A DNA stretch of 49,216 nt from Frankiales bacterium (GCA_025465465.1 JAODND010000058.1:1-49216), one strand, 5' to 3'; positions 25,259 to 33,429 are shown, counted from the stretch's first letter. Notes: a model not told the origin generated them from the sequence alone. Program-made: numbers and translations.

Positions 25259-25504
25259 TCATCGGCTCGCCTCGTCGTTCTCCTCACTCGGCTTCGGCGG
25301 CGTGCCGAACTTCGGCGGCGTCTCGAACGGCACAGTTGGCGGGGTCGCGCCGGGAATCTGATAGCCGCCAGGACCCGGAGTGCGGTGCCAGAGGAACCAA
25401 GTCCATCTGAAGCGCTTCACACTTCCACCGTACGGCGAACAGCCCAGGAGGAACGTCGCCTCCGGCTTGGTGGAGAAGGCCGGTTCTTGCCTGCCAGTGT
25501 TCAT
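25259..25504 (-). CDS. Hypothetical protein, about 81 aa, Trp- and Pro-rich
   Basis: Begins MNTGRQEPAFSTKPEA if the ATG at 25504 is used. A central stretch is tryptophan-rich and basic (KRFRWTWFLWHRTPG) and the second half is proline-rich (PPTVPFETPPKFGTPPKP). No signal peptide. The pattern looks protein-like rather than random, but the N-terminus overlaps a divergent gene region and no family is recognised. Confidence 0.4.
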   Translation of the reverse strand: MNTGRQEPAFSTKPEATFLLGCSPYGGSVKRFRWTWFLWHRTPGPGGYQIPGATPPTVPFETPPKFGTPPKPSEENDEASR

Positions 25505-25569
25505 GGCCGATGATAGTTCAGGGCTCGACGAGGCGCGCGACGGAAGATCCTTCGGATGGGAGCGAGCAC

Positions 25570-25692
25570 GTGGCCGATCAAAAGCCGCTGACACAAGGGC
25601 AGGCCGTCAAAGTCTCCTTCTTGATCCTGGGCAGCGGCGTAGGCGTCGGTTTCATTGGCTGGGCCATCTCTCATGCCCTTGGCTTTCTCTAA
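25570..25692 (+). CDS. Small single-helix membrane protein, 40 aa
   Basis: GTG at 25570 is preceded by GGGAG about seven bases upstream. A 17-residue hydrophilic N-terminus (VADQKPLTQGQAVKV) is followed by one hydrophobic helix rich in Gly (SFLILGSGVGVGFIGWAIS) and a short end. One of several tiny membrane proteins in this region. Function unknown. Confidence 0.5.
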   Translation: MADQKPLTQGQAVKVSFLILGSGVGVGFIGWAISHALGFL

Positions 25693-25873
25693 GTGAACTG
25701 GCCGTTGCTCACGTGCGCCAGAGACTGGCGGGTCCGACAGCTCTTCTAGCGTTCCATCCGGCGCGTCTCTTGTTGGACGTGCAGGGTTCACGCGTACCTC
25801 AGGGAACCGAACTCCGGGACAGGGCGTGACAGTGGGTGTGACGGACTTGGCGTTGACGCAGAGGGGAGTGGGC

Positions 25874-26344
25874 GTGGACGACTTCACTGTCTTCTACGCC
25901 AGCTCCTTTCCCAAGCTCGTCGGCTACCTCAGTCCAATCGTGGGCGGCCGCGCCGAGGCGGAGGACCTCGCACAGGACGCTTTCGTCCGGCTGGTTCCCC
26001 GGTGGGAGCGGGTGCACGGCTATGAAGATCCGGAGGCGTGGTTGCGGTCGGTGGGCTTCCGTCTGGCGGTATCGCGCTGGCGGCGGCTGCGCGTGGCGGC
26101 CCGTCACCTCGCGCAGCAGCCGAGCAGCCCGACCGTGGCACCTCCGGATGACGAAGCGCTCGTGGTCATAGAGCTGCTGGGTCCGCTGTCGCTTGCGCAT
26201 CGACGGGTGCTCGTCCTGCACCACGCTCTGGGGTTCTCCGTCGAGGAGATCGCCAACGAGCTCGGCATCGCTCCTGGCACGGTGAAGAGCCGGCTTAGCA
26301 GGGCACGTGCGGCTGCGCTTGCTCAAGGAGGCCTGCGTGACTGA
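25874..26344 (+). CDS. SigE-family RNA polymerase sigma factor (ECF type)
   Basis: ECF sigma factor, 156 residues. Region 2 begins DDFTVFYASSFPKLVGYL, followed by EAEDLAQDAFVRLVPRWERV (2.2/2.3) and DPEAWLRSVGFRLAVSRWRR (2.4). Region 4 is LSLAHRRVLVLHHALGFSVEEIANELGIAPGTVKSRLSRAR. The frame opens at GTG 25826, but GTG 25874 has GGGGAG five bases upstream and fits the family N-terminus. Upstream GGAACC at 25803 could be the -35 of an ECF-type promoter. Ends eight bases inside the following anti-sigma-like gene, so the pair is coupled. Confidence 0.9.
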   Translation: MDDFTVFYASSFPKLVGYLSPIVGGRAEAEDLAQDAFVRLVPRWERVHGYEDPEAWLRSVGFRLAVSRWRRLRVAARHLAQQPSSPTVAPPDDEALVVIELLGPLSLAHRRVLVLHHALGFSVEEIANELGIAPGTVKSRLSRARAAALAQGGLRD

Positions 26345-27650
26345 TCATCCGTTGGACAAGGCGATTCGCGAGGCGGTCGCGAGCGCGAGACGCGGCGCGA
26401 CGGTGCCCGACATCGCCAGCGTGATCAGGCGCGGGCGCCGACGACACGCAAGGATGCGGTCGGCCGCCGTCGCCGGGGCCGCCGTGGTCGCCACGGGCGT
26501 CGTGCTGACGGCCACCACCTTGCTGCACAGCAGCGGCCCGCCCATCGAGGCCGGTCACAGTCCGACGTCTTCCCCGCCGGCGACGACTGCGCGGCCGGTC
26601 GAGGGCACGCCGTCGCCGGTACCGGTGACCCTGCCGTCTCCCCCGACCCGCGCGACGTCGCTCGGTTCCGTACGCGCGACTTCCGGCCCCGAGGTACCGC
26701 TCATCGTCCGCAGCGGCTCGCAGCTACTACTGCCAGGCCGAACCGCACTGGTCATCGGCTCAGCGCCGCGCGCCACGCCGTCCTGCAACGCGAGCTACAC
26801 AGTCTCCCCGGACGCATCGTGGGTGGCCTACACGTCCCCCACCGGCCTACGCACGGTGAACGTCCACACCCGGCAGGCCTACGGTCTCGGCCCCGGCTGC
26901 GACCCCGTCTGGGGACCCGGGGGACTGGCGTACCTGCTTGCGTCGCCGATCAACAAGTACGACCAGTACCACTCAGAGCTCGTCGTGCGCGCATCTGCAC
27001 TCGGACCGCCGAGCATCTGGGCACACGGGCAGCTGCGCCCAGTGGCATGGGTCGGACAGCAGTTCGTCTACGAACGCACCGAGCATCCCGTGCAGTACCA
27101 GTCGCTCGACGTCATGATCATCACCGCGGGGCCAGGTCATGACCGGGTCGTCAGCGCTGCGAAATACCGAAACGCCTTCGTGGCGGCTGACGCACGCGGC
27201 AGTCGGTTCCTGATCCAGCTGGACCTGCCCACCTCCGGACCCCAAGGGAGCATGTACGTCCTGCCTGAGCTGCGCGTGCTTGACGCCGCCACGCTGCGCA
27301 CCGTCGCGTCCCTGCCAGCCCAGTTCGGCAAGGCCACCACCGGACTGTCCGCGGGCGTCTGGATCGGCAACCGCGTGTACGCCGGCGAGGGCTACTCCGA
27401 CGGCGGCAGCGCTCACCTCCCGCCGGTCCTCTACTCCGTGAGCATCAACGGTGCCCGGCTGCAGCTCCAGAAGCTGGTCGATCTTGCGCCGAACAGGGAG
27501 CCGCTGTTCCTGGCCATCGACCAGGTCCGCGCCGCTAATGACGGCACGCTGGCGATCTTCCGAGGAGGAGGACCCGACCCCGGCGAGACGCTGACGACGT
27601 GCGACACCGCAGGCGCCCACTGCCAAGACCTGCAGCAGTTGCAGCCGTAG
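26337..27650 (+). CDS. Membrane-anchored anti-sigma-like protein with extracytoplasmic propeller
   Basis: 437 residues. A short cytoplasmic N-terminus (TDHPLDKAIREAVASARRG) and a basic patch precede one transmembrane helix (AAVAGAAVVATGVVLTATTLL), then a Thr/Pro-rich linker, then about 330 residues with repeated beta-strand segments such as SPDASWVAYTSPTGLRTVN, resembling a WD40/TolB-type propeller. GTG at 26337 has AAGGAGG five bases upstream. Coupled to the sigma factor, so it likely restrains it and senses an envelope signal. No zinc-binding anti-sigma motif (HxxxCxxC) is visible. Confidence 0.75.
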   Translation: MTDHPLDKAIREAVASARRGATVPDIASVIRRGRRRHARMRSAAVAGAAVVATGVVLTATTLLHSSGPPIEAGHSPTSSPPATTARPVEGTPSPVPVTLPSPPTRATSLGSVRATSGPEVPLIVRSGSQLLLPGRTALVIGSAPRATPSCNASYTVSPDASWVAYTSPTGLRTVNVHTRQAYGLGPGCDPVWGPGGLAYLLASPINKYDQYHSELVVRASALGPPSIWAHGQLRPVAWVGQQFVYERTEHPVQYQSLDVMIITAGPGHDRVVSAAKYRNAFVAADARGSRFLIQLDLPTSGPQGSMYVLPELRVLDAATLRTVASLPAQFGKATTGLSAGVWIGNRVYAGEGYSDGGSAHLPPVLYSVSINGARLQLQKLVDLAPNREPLFLAIDQVRAANDGTLAIFRGGGPDPGETLTTCDTAGAHCQDLQQLQP

Positions 27651-27820
27651 AGATAGCGCGCCTCTCGCTCCTCCGGCGGCCGACGGAAGCGCCGCAATAG
27701 CCTTCGGCGCGTGGGTGGTCTAAGAACCGGTTCGCGTCGGGGAACCCCCAACCTCCGAGTTCGTGTCCAGGGTCGACTCTGAGGCTCAAGGAGACTTTGG
27801 AAGAACCCGATGGAGGCTAA

Positions 27821-28420
27821 GTGGACATCCTGCCCGACGGCGGCTCGGGCGTCGGGAGACCGTCCGCCTACGCAAGTTGGCTCGGCGACTTCGCCGCTCG
27901 TGGGCTCGTGCCGCAGTTCCTGACTCTCAGCGTTCCAACAGGCATCGCCTTCGGACTGCTTACTGGCGGCCGCGACATGTCGCTTGGGGAAGGCATGGCC
28001 TCCGGGATCTTCTTCGGGCTGTTCTTCGGCTGCACCATGACGGCCTTGGTGCAGCACCGGATGCGTCCCCTCCGGGGCCTCTCGTCCTTCGACCGGAGGC
28101 AGATCGCTGCGCTCGTGCGAAATGGCGAGACCACCATTCCCCCACATCTGGCCGCCGACGTGATCACCTACTGCAACATCATCCAGCGGGCGCACTCGCG
28201 ACCCCAAACCGCTCAGCGAACGAATCGGTTGCTCGTCGTTCTCGCTGGGTTGGTACTCCTTGGCGCATTAGCTCATCCACGGCCCAGCGAGCTCGTCGTG
28301 GACGTCCTCATCGCGCTCCTTCTGCTGAACCGCGTGCGCAAGGGCTCCGGGCGCAGAGAACTCATGCTCACGAACGCCACCGCCACCGAACGTGCCGCAA
28401 GCGCGTTGCTACTTCGCTGA
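27821..28420 (+). CDS. Hypothetical multi-spanning membrane protein, 199 aa
   Basis: GTG at 27821 has GGAGG four bases upstream. Two hydrophobic segments near the N-terminus (FLTLSVPTGIAFGLLTGG and GMASGIFFGLFFGCTMTALV), a cytoplasmic middle (LSSFDRRQIAALVRNGETTIPPHLAADVI), and two closely spaced segments later (LLVVLAGLVLLGALA, LVVDVLIALLLLN). No family recognised. The 170 bases upstream contain the palindrome GAACCGGTTC at 27724-27733, of unknown role. Confidence 0.7.
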   Translation: MDILPDGGSGVGRPSAYASWLGDFAARGLVPQFLTLSVPTGIAFGLLTGGRDMSLGEGMASGIFFGLFFGCTMTALVQHRMRPLRGLSSFDRRQIAALVRNGETTIPPHLAADVITYCNIIQRAHSRPQTAQRTNRLLVVLAGLVLLGALAHPRPSELVVDVLIALLLLNRVRKGSGRRELMLTNATATERAASALLLR

Positions 28421-28465
28421 ACGAACAGCGGAGAACGCCTGTGATCGGCACTTCCTCCGCCCGAG

Positions 28466-28780
28466 CTATCGGACTGTGACGCCGCTTCTCCGCCTCCATC
28501 GCGCGATGAGCGCGCAGGCCACCAAGAGCCCTCCCACTGCGCCGATACCCGCCCACAAAGCTCGCTGACCCGCCAAGTTCGGCGGAAGGAAGCAGGCGTC
28601 CTCTGGAGCGCCAGGGGGGCACGAGTGTCCTTGGCCGTGCTTCCACGGGTCGGCTAGAGCGAGAGCCAATCCCAGGGTGAGACCAAGGGTTGTGAGAAGC
28701 ATGACGAGGCCGCGCTCCCACCAGGGACGGAGTGGCGATGGCTCGACGCGGTGCTCGACCATGCGCATGTGACGGATCAT
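28466..28780 (-). CDS. Small membrane protein, 104 aa
   Basis: Two transmembrane helices (LVMLLTTLGLTLGLALALA and ALWAGIGAVGGLLVACALIA) flank an extracytoplasmic loop containing two cysteines (HSCPPGAPEDACF), which could form a disulfide. A basic C-terminal tail follows (RWRRRSG). The start may be the ATG at 28780, 28768 or 28762. Function unknown; one of a group of small envelope proteins here. Confidence 0.6.
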   Translation of the reverse strand: MIRHMRMVEHRVEPSPLRPWWERGLVMLLTTLGLTLGLALALADPWKHGQGHSCPPGAPEDACFLPPNLAGQRALWAGIGAVGGLLVACALIARWRRRSGVTVR

Positions 28781-28830
28781 GCACCCGCCAGGTTCCGGAC
28801 GACGCTCTATGCAGACGGTAAAGGCGGGTC

Positions 28831-29007
28831 TCAGCGTGTCTGACCGGCGCGTCGAGTTCCCGCGAGCAACGCCACGACTGCCACCAGCCCCACCCCGACC
28901 GCGGGGAGAAGATGGCCAGTCCCGAGCAGAGCCACCATGGCGATCAGGCCCAGGAGGACGACGGACGCTAGGAACAATCGGCGGGGCTGGGCTGCGGGAT
29001 TGCTCAT
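28831..29007 (-). CDS. Tiny two-helix membrane protein, 58 aa
   Basis: ATG at 29007 with AGGAG five bases upstream, a strong start. MSNPAAQPRR leads into LFLASVVLLGLIAMVALLG, a short turn (TGHLLP), a second helix AVGVGLVAVVALLAG and a basic tail TRRAGQTR. Below usual gene-calling length. Function unknown. Confidence 0.65.
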   Translation of the reverse strand: MSNPAAQPRRLFLASVVLLGLIAMVALLGTGHLLPAVGVGLVAVVALLAGTRRAGQTR

Positions 29008-29096
29008 GCCGCGCTCCTACCCGCGATGACGATCACCACGCCGCAGCCGGCAGTGCTGGTACGGCTGGCGGTCGTGAGCAGCCGTAGCCTTCGCCT

Positions 29097-29390
29097 GTGA
29101 GAGTGGGCCAAGACCCCGAGCAGGACGCCATTCGCCGATGGCTTGCCCTCTCGGACGCGCAGCGCAGCGAAATCGATCGCCAGGCGCGCAAGCGACGCCA
29201 GCATCCCGATCCCGCCGTTGCAGCCACCGCACAGGCCTGGGCCATAGCGATGTTGGGACATCAGGCGAGACGCCCAGCCCTTTCGCGACTCTTCCTCGGT
29301 GCCCTGGGCGGCCCGGCTAACGCGATGGTCAGCGACCTCCGCCTGGCGCGGCGACTTGTGGAGCTGGCCTCTGCCAACACCCGCGGGTAG
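29097..29390 (+). CDS. Hypothetical protein, 97 aa
   Basis: Soluble, helical protein from GTG 29097 (or 29103). An acidic start (GQDPEQDAIRRWLALSDAQ) is followed by a basic helix (RSEIDRQARKRRQHPDP), an alanine-rich helix (AVAATAQAWAIAMLGHQ) and an amphipathic C-terminal half (ALSRLFLGALGG). No known family. Divergent from the 58-residue gene. Confidence 0.5.
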   Translation: MRVGQDPEQDAIRRWLALSDAQRSEIDRQARKRRQHPDPAVAATAQAWAIAMLGHQARRPALSRLFLGALGGPANAMVSDLRLARRLVELASANTRG

Positions 29391-29457
29391 GAGCCGATCT
29401 CGCACTCGGGGAGCAGTACGTGTCCGCAGTCCTGGCTCATGGCGATAGCGTCGCCGG

Positions 29458-29691
29458 ATGGCTCTGACTCATAGAGCGAGGGCTCTGACCGCCATTGGCC
29501 TCGGGGCCGTGCTTCTCGCCTTGGTCATCCCGTACTGGTGGGAGTTCTTCACGACCGACCGCGGTGAACGCGATGGCCATTCTGTGCTGGGCTTCTACCT
29601 GCCCTTGACTGCCATCTTCGGTGCGCCCGGTCTCCTGCTTCTGATCCTTGGCCTGCTGGTCATCCGCAAGGAACGGCGCCCAAACGGCTAA
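29458..29691 (+). CDS. Small two-helix membrane protein, 77 aa (intact copy)
   Basis: MALTHRARALTAIGLGAVLL forms the first helix through IPYWWEFF; an extracytoplasmic loop TTDRGERDGHSVLGF follows, then a second helix AIFGAPGLLLLILGLLVI and a basic tail RKERRPNG. A decayed copy lies at 25068-25246, so this gene was duplicated. No family recognised. Confidence 0.65.
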   Translation: MALTHRARALTAIGLGAVLLALVIPYWWEFFTTDRGERDGHSVLGFYLPLTAIFGAPGLLLLILGLLVIRKERRPNG

Positions 29692-29797
29692 GAGCGCCTG
29701 TTCTCAGCGCTGCCGTGACGGCGAATGCGCCGATAGCGGCACTGGCGACCAGTGAGGAAGGTCTGGAGCTGGGATGGCAGCGTCATCCGTCCGCCTG

Positions 29798-29952
29798 ATA
29801 CGAAGACACCTGTTGGCGTTGCGGTCGCTGTTCGAGGTCGTGGGCTCCGGAGGGCGAGTTCACCGGGTGAACTGCCACCACAACTTCACCCAGCGCGAGA
29901 CCCATCTCGGCCAGAGCCTGTGATCACCCGCAAGGGAGCGATCAAGGCCCCA
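29798..29952 (+). pseudogene. rtcB: Fragment of an rtcB-type RNA ligase gene
   Basis: In frame, LLALRSLFEVVG and RVHRVNCHHNFTQRETHLGQ then a stop at 29921-29923; the next frame continues VITRKGAIKAP from 29920. E. coli RtcB, as I recall it, has NCHHNYVQEETHFGE followed by VYVTRKGAVSA, so this is a piece of the conserved C-terminal half of RtcB, about 50 codons, with a frameshift and loss of both ends. The GSMG segment that should follow is absent. Flanking sequence has no RtcB match visible. Confidence 0.8.
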
Positions 29953-29992
29953 TCTTCACCGCACGCGAGCGACTCTCCCTCGACCGCATCCC

Positions 29993-30394
29993 TCAGAGCT
30001 GCGTGATCAGGGCTGTCAGGTCTGGGCGCATCTGAGCGAGTGCCTGGTCGAGCGTGGCCAGGCGCGCTTCGGGACGGGATGCGACGAGCGCAATCAAATA
30101 GGCGTCCGTCACCTGACGATGTCCATGCACCCCGCTGAGGTCCGCCTGGGCATAGGACCCCGAGTCCGGCCAGAACTCGCAGTTCGGGTTGGCGTGGAGC
30201 AGGCGCAAGACCTCGGAGCCGACGCTGGCGCGCTCGCCGATGCGCACCAGGAAGCGGACGAGCGAGCCCTCGACGATCGGGCACAGGGCCACGGCATCGA
30301 CGCCACGTATCCACGCGGCAACCGGCACATGATGCTCGTGCTCCTCCACGGAGAGTGCGATGAGCACGTTGGCGTCGAGCAGGTAGGTCGTCAC
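29993..30394 (-). CDS. vapC: VapC-type toxin, PIN-domain ribonuclease
   Basis: 133-residue PIN-domain RNase toxin. Acidic active-site residues D7 (YLLDANVL), E42 (IVEGSLVRF), D97 (QVTDAYLIAL) and D116 (LATLDQA) are all present. Its ATG overlaps the VapB-like antitoxin stop by four bases. Usual length for the family, no damage visible. Regulation is expected through the VapBC complex at its own promoter. Confidence 0.92.
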   Translation of the reverse strand: MTTYLLDANVLIALSVEEHEHHVPVAAWIRGVDAVALCPIVEGSLVRFLVRIGERASVGSEVLRLLHANPNCEFWPDSGSYAQADLSGVHGHRQVTDAYLIALVASRPEARLATLDQALAQMRPDLTALITQL

Positions 30395-30621
30395 TCCTCG
30401 TCGAGTGCGGCCGCGACGTCGCCCGAGGTCACCCGACGACCCACGCTCAGCACGGGGAAACCCGAGGTTGCGTCCGTCCGTACGGTCACTGGCTCATCGA
30501 GTTGGCCCAGTCCTCGCGCAGTGAGCTCGGCAAGGGTCGCGGACAGCGATTGACCACGAGCGTTCGCGAGTTCCTGAGCGCGTCGGTGGACGGCGGGTGG
30601 CAGGTCAACGGTCGTACGCAT
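30391..30621 (-). CDS. vapB: Ribbon-helix-helix antitoxin (VapB-like)
   Basis: 76-residue antitoxin upstream of VapC. MRTTVDLPPAVHRRAQELANARGQSLSATLAELTARGL is a ribbon-helix-helix DNA-binding domain (beta strand followed by two helices). The C-terminal half (FPVLSVGRRVTSGDVAAALDEE) is the disordered toxin-binding part. Together they form a complete toxin-antitoxin pair. Confidence 0.88.
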   Translation of the reverse strand: MRTTVDLPPAVHRRAQELANARGQSLSATLAELTARGLGQLDEPVTVRTDATSGFPVLSVGRRVTSGDVAAALDEE

Positions 30622-30728
30622 GCCTGCATCGTATCTGCATCACTAACGATGCACAACGGCTGCGTCCGTCTCGAGCGGCCGGCACCCTCGCCGCGCCTTC
30701 CTCGTGCCCGCCGCCGAGTTCGGCAGCC

Positions 30729-31544
30729 TCAGAACCGACCAGCCCAGATGACCTTGCCGTCCTCGAGGATGAGGTTCACCCGGGTCGGTCGGAGGTCGGA
30801 GGTCCTGGCCAGTGCCTCGCCGTCCCGGCAGACGACCCTGAGGCCGCCCTGGCCCCGCTGGGTGGCGAGTGTGGCCGCCTCGCTCTCGGTGAGCCCGAGG
30901 TAGTCCGCCGGCGCGAAGGACGGCGGTGTCGTGTAGTCCGGATGCTCGTGGCCCACGCACCGGTCGATGAGTGCGGCCCGGTCGCTCGCCACCGTCGTCC
31001 CCCGCAGCGCGGTGAGGTCGCCGAGGGGGCGCAGGTCGAACGGCTGCGGCGAGATGCCGCCGTCGGTGCCCTGCCAGTCCGAGGCACGCAGGACCATCGT
31101 CAGGTAGTCGCCGCGTGGAGCCGTGGCGCCCGGGGGCATCGAACAGGCGCCGCACACGTAGTGGCTGCCGCTCACCTGGACCACCCACACCACTTCCTCG
31201 GTGTTGGTCGTCGGGTGGCCGGTGAAGTCGCCGGCGGCACCGCGGGTGGTCTTCACCGCCTCGACGTTCACGGCCTTCCCGCCGTTGCGCTCCGCGGCCT
31301 GGTCGGCGGCGTCGAGGAGCGGCTGCGCGTCCCCCCCGCCCGGCAGTCGGACGCTCTCGTGGGAGGTCGGCAGCGTCACCACCAGCACGGCGGCTGCAGC
31401 CGCGGTGGCGACGACGGCACCGAGCGCGAGCCAACAGCCGCGACGCGCCGTTCGCGGTCGGGAACGCAGCGCCGGACCGAACAGCTCGGGCGGGGAGACC
31501 GCATTGGCCTCACGGTGCAGCGCCTCGCGCAGCGTTTCCGTCAT
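30729..31544 (-). CDS. Anti-sigma-like membrane protein with I78-like C-terminal domain
   Basis: 271 residues. Cytoplasmic start MTETLREALHREANAV, then one transmembrane helix (WLALGAVVATAAAAAVLVV), an extracytoplasmic region with the paired cysteines CGAC, and at residues about 205-271 a domain YLGLTESEAATLA... RVNLILEDGKVIWA that resembles the peptidase inhibitor I78 family. Its ATG overlaps the sigma factor stop by four bases, so it probably regulates that sigma factor. Two other proteins in the window (34234, 42128) carry the same domain without a membrane anchor. Confidence 0.8.
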   Translation of the reverse strand: MTETLREALHREANAVSPPELFGPALRSRPRTARRGCWLALGAVVATAAAAAVLVVTLPTSHESVRLPGGGDAQPLLDAADQAAERNGGKAVNVEAVKTTRGAAGDFTGHPTTNTEEVVWVVQVSGSHYVCGACSMPPGATAPRGDYLTMVLRASDWQGTDGGISPQPFDLRPLGDLTALRGTTVASDRAALIDRCVGHEHPDYTTPPSFAPADYLGLTESEAATLATQRGQGGLRVVCRDGEALARTSDLRPTRVNLILEDGKVIWAGRF

Positions 31545-32023
31545 GGCGACGCCTCACTGGTCAGGAACGGAAGGGAGCGGAGCCTGGCCAGCGCACGGGC
31601 GTGGTGGCTCTTCACGGTGCCGACCGAGCAGCCCAGCAGCTCGGCGGTCTGCGCCTCGGTGCGGTCATCGAAATACCGCAGCGTCACCACCGCGCGCTGC
31701 GCCGGGGACAGCTCCCGCAGTGCGCGGAGCAGGTCGGTCGGCGGCTCACCGTCGTACACCCCGACGTCGGGGACGTCGCCGAGTCGGACCCGCACCTTGC
31801 GCCGGGTGCTCTTCAGGTGCGAGGTGACAAGGATCCGGCGGACGTAGGCCTCGGTGTGCTCGAGCCCGTCGATGCGTGACCACCGACGCCACGTCTCGAC
31901 GAGGGCGGTCTGGACGAGGTCCTCAGCGAGATGCCGGTCGGCGGTCAGCAGGTACGCCGTGCGCCACAGCGCCTGGCCGCGGGCAGCGACGAAGGCGTCG
32001 AAGTCGTCCTCGCGCTGTCCCAT
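31541..32023 (-). CDS. SigE-family RNA polymerase sigma factor (ECF type)
   Basis: 160-residue ECF sigma factor. DDFDAFVAARGQALWRTAYLLTADRHLAEDLVQTALVETWRRW is region 2, EAYVRRILVTSHLKSTRRK region 2.4, and LSPAQRAVVTLRYFDDRTEAQTAELLGCSVGTVKSHHARALARL region 4. Operon with the I78-domain anti-sigma-like gene. The CAACC-N9-GGTTCCGGGC element lies 12 bases ahead of the start (32036-32059). Confidence 0.92.
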   Translation of the reverse strand: MGQREDDFDAFVAARGQALWRTAYLLTADRHLAEDLVQTALVETWRRWSRIDGLEHTEAYVRRILVTSHLKSTRRKVRVRLGDVPDVGVYDGEPPTDLLRALRELSPAQRAVVTLRYFDDRTEAQTAELLGCSVGTVKSHHARALARLRSLPFLTSEASP

Positions 32024-32035
32024 GCCCTGATAGAA

Positions 32036-32059
32036 GCCCGGAACCGGCCCGGATGGTTG
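32036..32059 (-). promoter_or_regulatory. Element shared by two sigma-factor genes
   Basis: Read on the minus strand: CAACC, nine bases, GGTTCCGGGC, then 12 bases to the ATG of the sigma gene. The same element with the same nine-base gap precedes the sigma gene at 34627. AACC/GGTT also form a small inverted repeat. Could be an autoregulated ECF promoter or a repressor site. Confidence 0.5.
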
Positions 32060-32212
32060 TCACACCCGACGGGAACGACTCGGTGCAGCGACAACGACCG
32101 AAGCTCGTGGCTCCTGCCAGGCATCCCGACGACTGCAACTCGGGTAGCCGAATCCCAGCGAATATCTACACTTTGTCCACGAGCGCGCGCCTGTGATCGC
32201 TACGCTCGCGAG

Positions 32213-32608
32213 GTGAGCAGGCTCGCCGGTTACAGCTTCCCGAAGGCGACCGCATCGGTTGCTGTCTTTCTCGTGATGCTGTCGGTGGGGCTCATGCCGC
32301 CTCAATGGGCATGGCTCGTGATATTGGCGGTCATCTTCTCCGGGCCTGCGATTGCATCTGCATTGTGGGAGCGGCGAAGCGCGAATCGCACCGGTCAGCC
32401 GAGGAAACCGTTCCTCTTGGTGATCGCCGCCGAACTGCCTCTTCTCGGTCTCGTTCTTGGCGGACTCCTTACCAGTGGGTTGGGGCACGTCGAATACGGA
32501 CTGCCCTGCGGCGGTCTGGCCGGTGTCCTTCTCCAGCACCTAGTTCGTCGCATCCACGCCAGACCATCGCCGATCCAGACGAGAGAGCTCGAAAAGCCCA
32601 GCGTGTAG
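32213..32608 (+). CDS. Hypothetical membrane protein, 131 aa
   Basis: GTG at 32213 opens SRLAGYSFPKATASV, leading into four hydrophobic segments: VAVFLVMLSVGLM, WAWLVILAVIFSGPAIASAL, PFLLVIAAELPLLGLVLGGLL and PCGGLAGVLLQHLV. Basic loops between helices 2 and 3 (ERRSANRTGQPRK) and a hydrophilic tail. No family recognised. Divergent from the sigma factor at 32023, sharing a 189-base intergenic region. Confidence 0.65.
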   Translation: MSRLAGYSFPKATASVAVFLVMLSVGLMPPQWAWLVILAVIFSGPAIASALWERRSANRTGQPRKPFLLVIAAELPLLGLVLGGLLTSGLGHVEYGLPCGGLAGVLLQHLVRRIHARPSPIQTRELEKPSV

Positions 32609-32651
32609 CTGCCTGATCTCCGGCAGAGGGGACTGCTGCGCTCGTCGTCGA

Positions 32652-33209
32652 TCAGCCGATGGCGAGAGGCCCCACGCGAAAGCCATTGTCCGGTTCGAAT
32701 GAGCCGTGCCAGGTGAGTCTGCCAACGCTTTGGATCTGGAACGAAAGGGCGCTGTAGATGATCTGTCGGTTGTACCCGGCCGCGTGATCGGCTGTCAGTG
32801 CGATCCCTGCGGAACCGTTTGGTGGCAAGATCACGGGGCCCGGGTCTTCCGGTTGATCCAGGGCAGTACCAGCAGGCACGTGGATCACGAAGGTGTGTCC
32901 GCGGTCCGTCGCCTGTGCCCTCGTGGGGAGCCCATAGATGCTGCACGCCGAGGCAGACAGATTGGTCAGCGTTAGGTACTGAAGCATTGCCCCAGCCATG
33001 CCCATGAGAACGCCGTCGTCTGTTGTGCGCAGGTCTTTGTACGTGCATGGGCGCGCGTTGGGCCTCGTCGTGGTGGACGGAGAGGGCTCCGAAATCACGC
33101 TTCGCTTCGTGGTCGTGGGTGGCGGTGTTGACGAGTGGATTGGCACTGCCGTGGAGCAACCCGCGACCGCGCACGCGACCCCGATAACTCCCAGCCGCCG
33201 AGGTGTCAT
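32652..33209 (-). CDS. DUF4232-type lipoprotein
   Basis: Lipoprotein with lipobox VAGC at about residues 15-18 from the ATG at 33209 (MTPRRLGVIGV). A Thr/Pro-rich linker leads to the C-terminal domain (LQYLTLTNLSASACSIYGLPTRAQ ...ILPPNGSAGIALTADH), which matches the DUF4232 pattern of small secreted beta-sandwich proteins. Cysteines at CTYK and SACSI would form the family disulfide. The frame stays open upstream to a TTG at 33335 and contains another hydrophobic stretch there, so a longer or fused form is possible. Function unknown. Confidence 0.75.
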   Translation of the reverse strand: MTPRRLGVIGVACAVAGCSTAVPIHSSTPPPTTTKRSVISEPSPSTTTRPNARPCTYKDLRTTDDGVLMGMAGAMLQYLTLTNLSASACSIYGLPTRAQATDRGHTFVIHVPAGTALDQPEDPGPVILPPNGSAGIALTADHAAGYNRQIIYSALSFQIQSVGRLTWHGSFEPDNGFRVGPLAIG

Positions 33210-33429
33210 GCCCACAGGACGCATGGTCCGGCGATGTCGTTGCCTGTCAAGCGACGGCGAATGACCCGGCTCTACTGAGAACGGCCAGGAAACGGCCCGC
33301 CCGGCGAGCACGACAAGGCGCACAGCGACTACCAATGCCGCGACTGCACCCAGCCCGACCCCGAGCGCGAAGACCGTCGCGGCCTAGGTGGCGCCGGCTA
33401 CACGGCGACGCGCGTGCTCGTCCCGGGCG

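Noticed and set aside
29857..29873. Perfect palindrome AGTTCACC-G-GGTGAACT, considered as an operator
   Set aside because: It lies inside the rtcB fragment, where it simply encodes Val-His-Arg-Val-Asn, so its symmetry is explained by coding.
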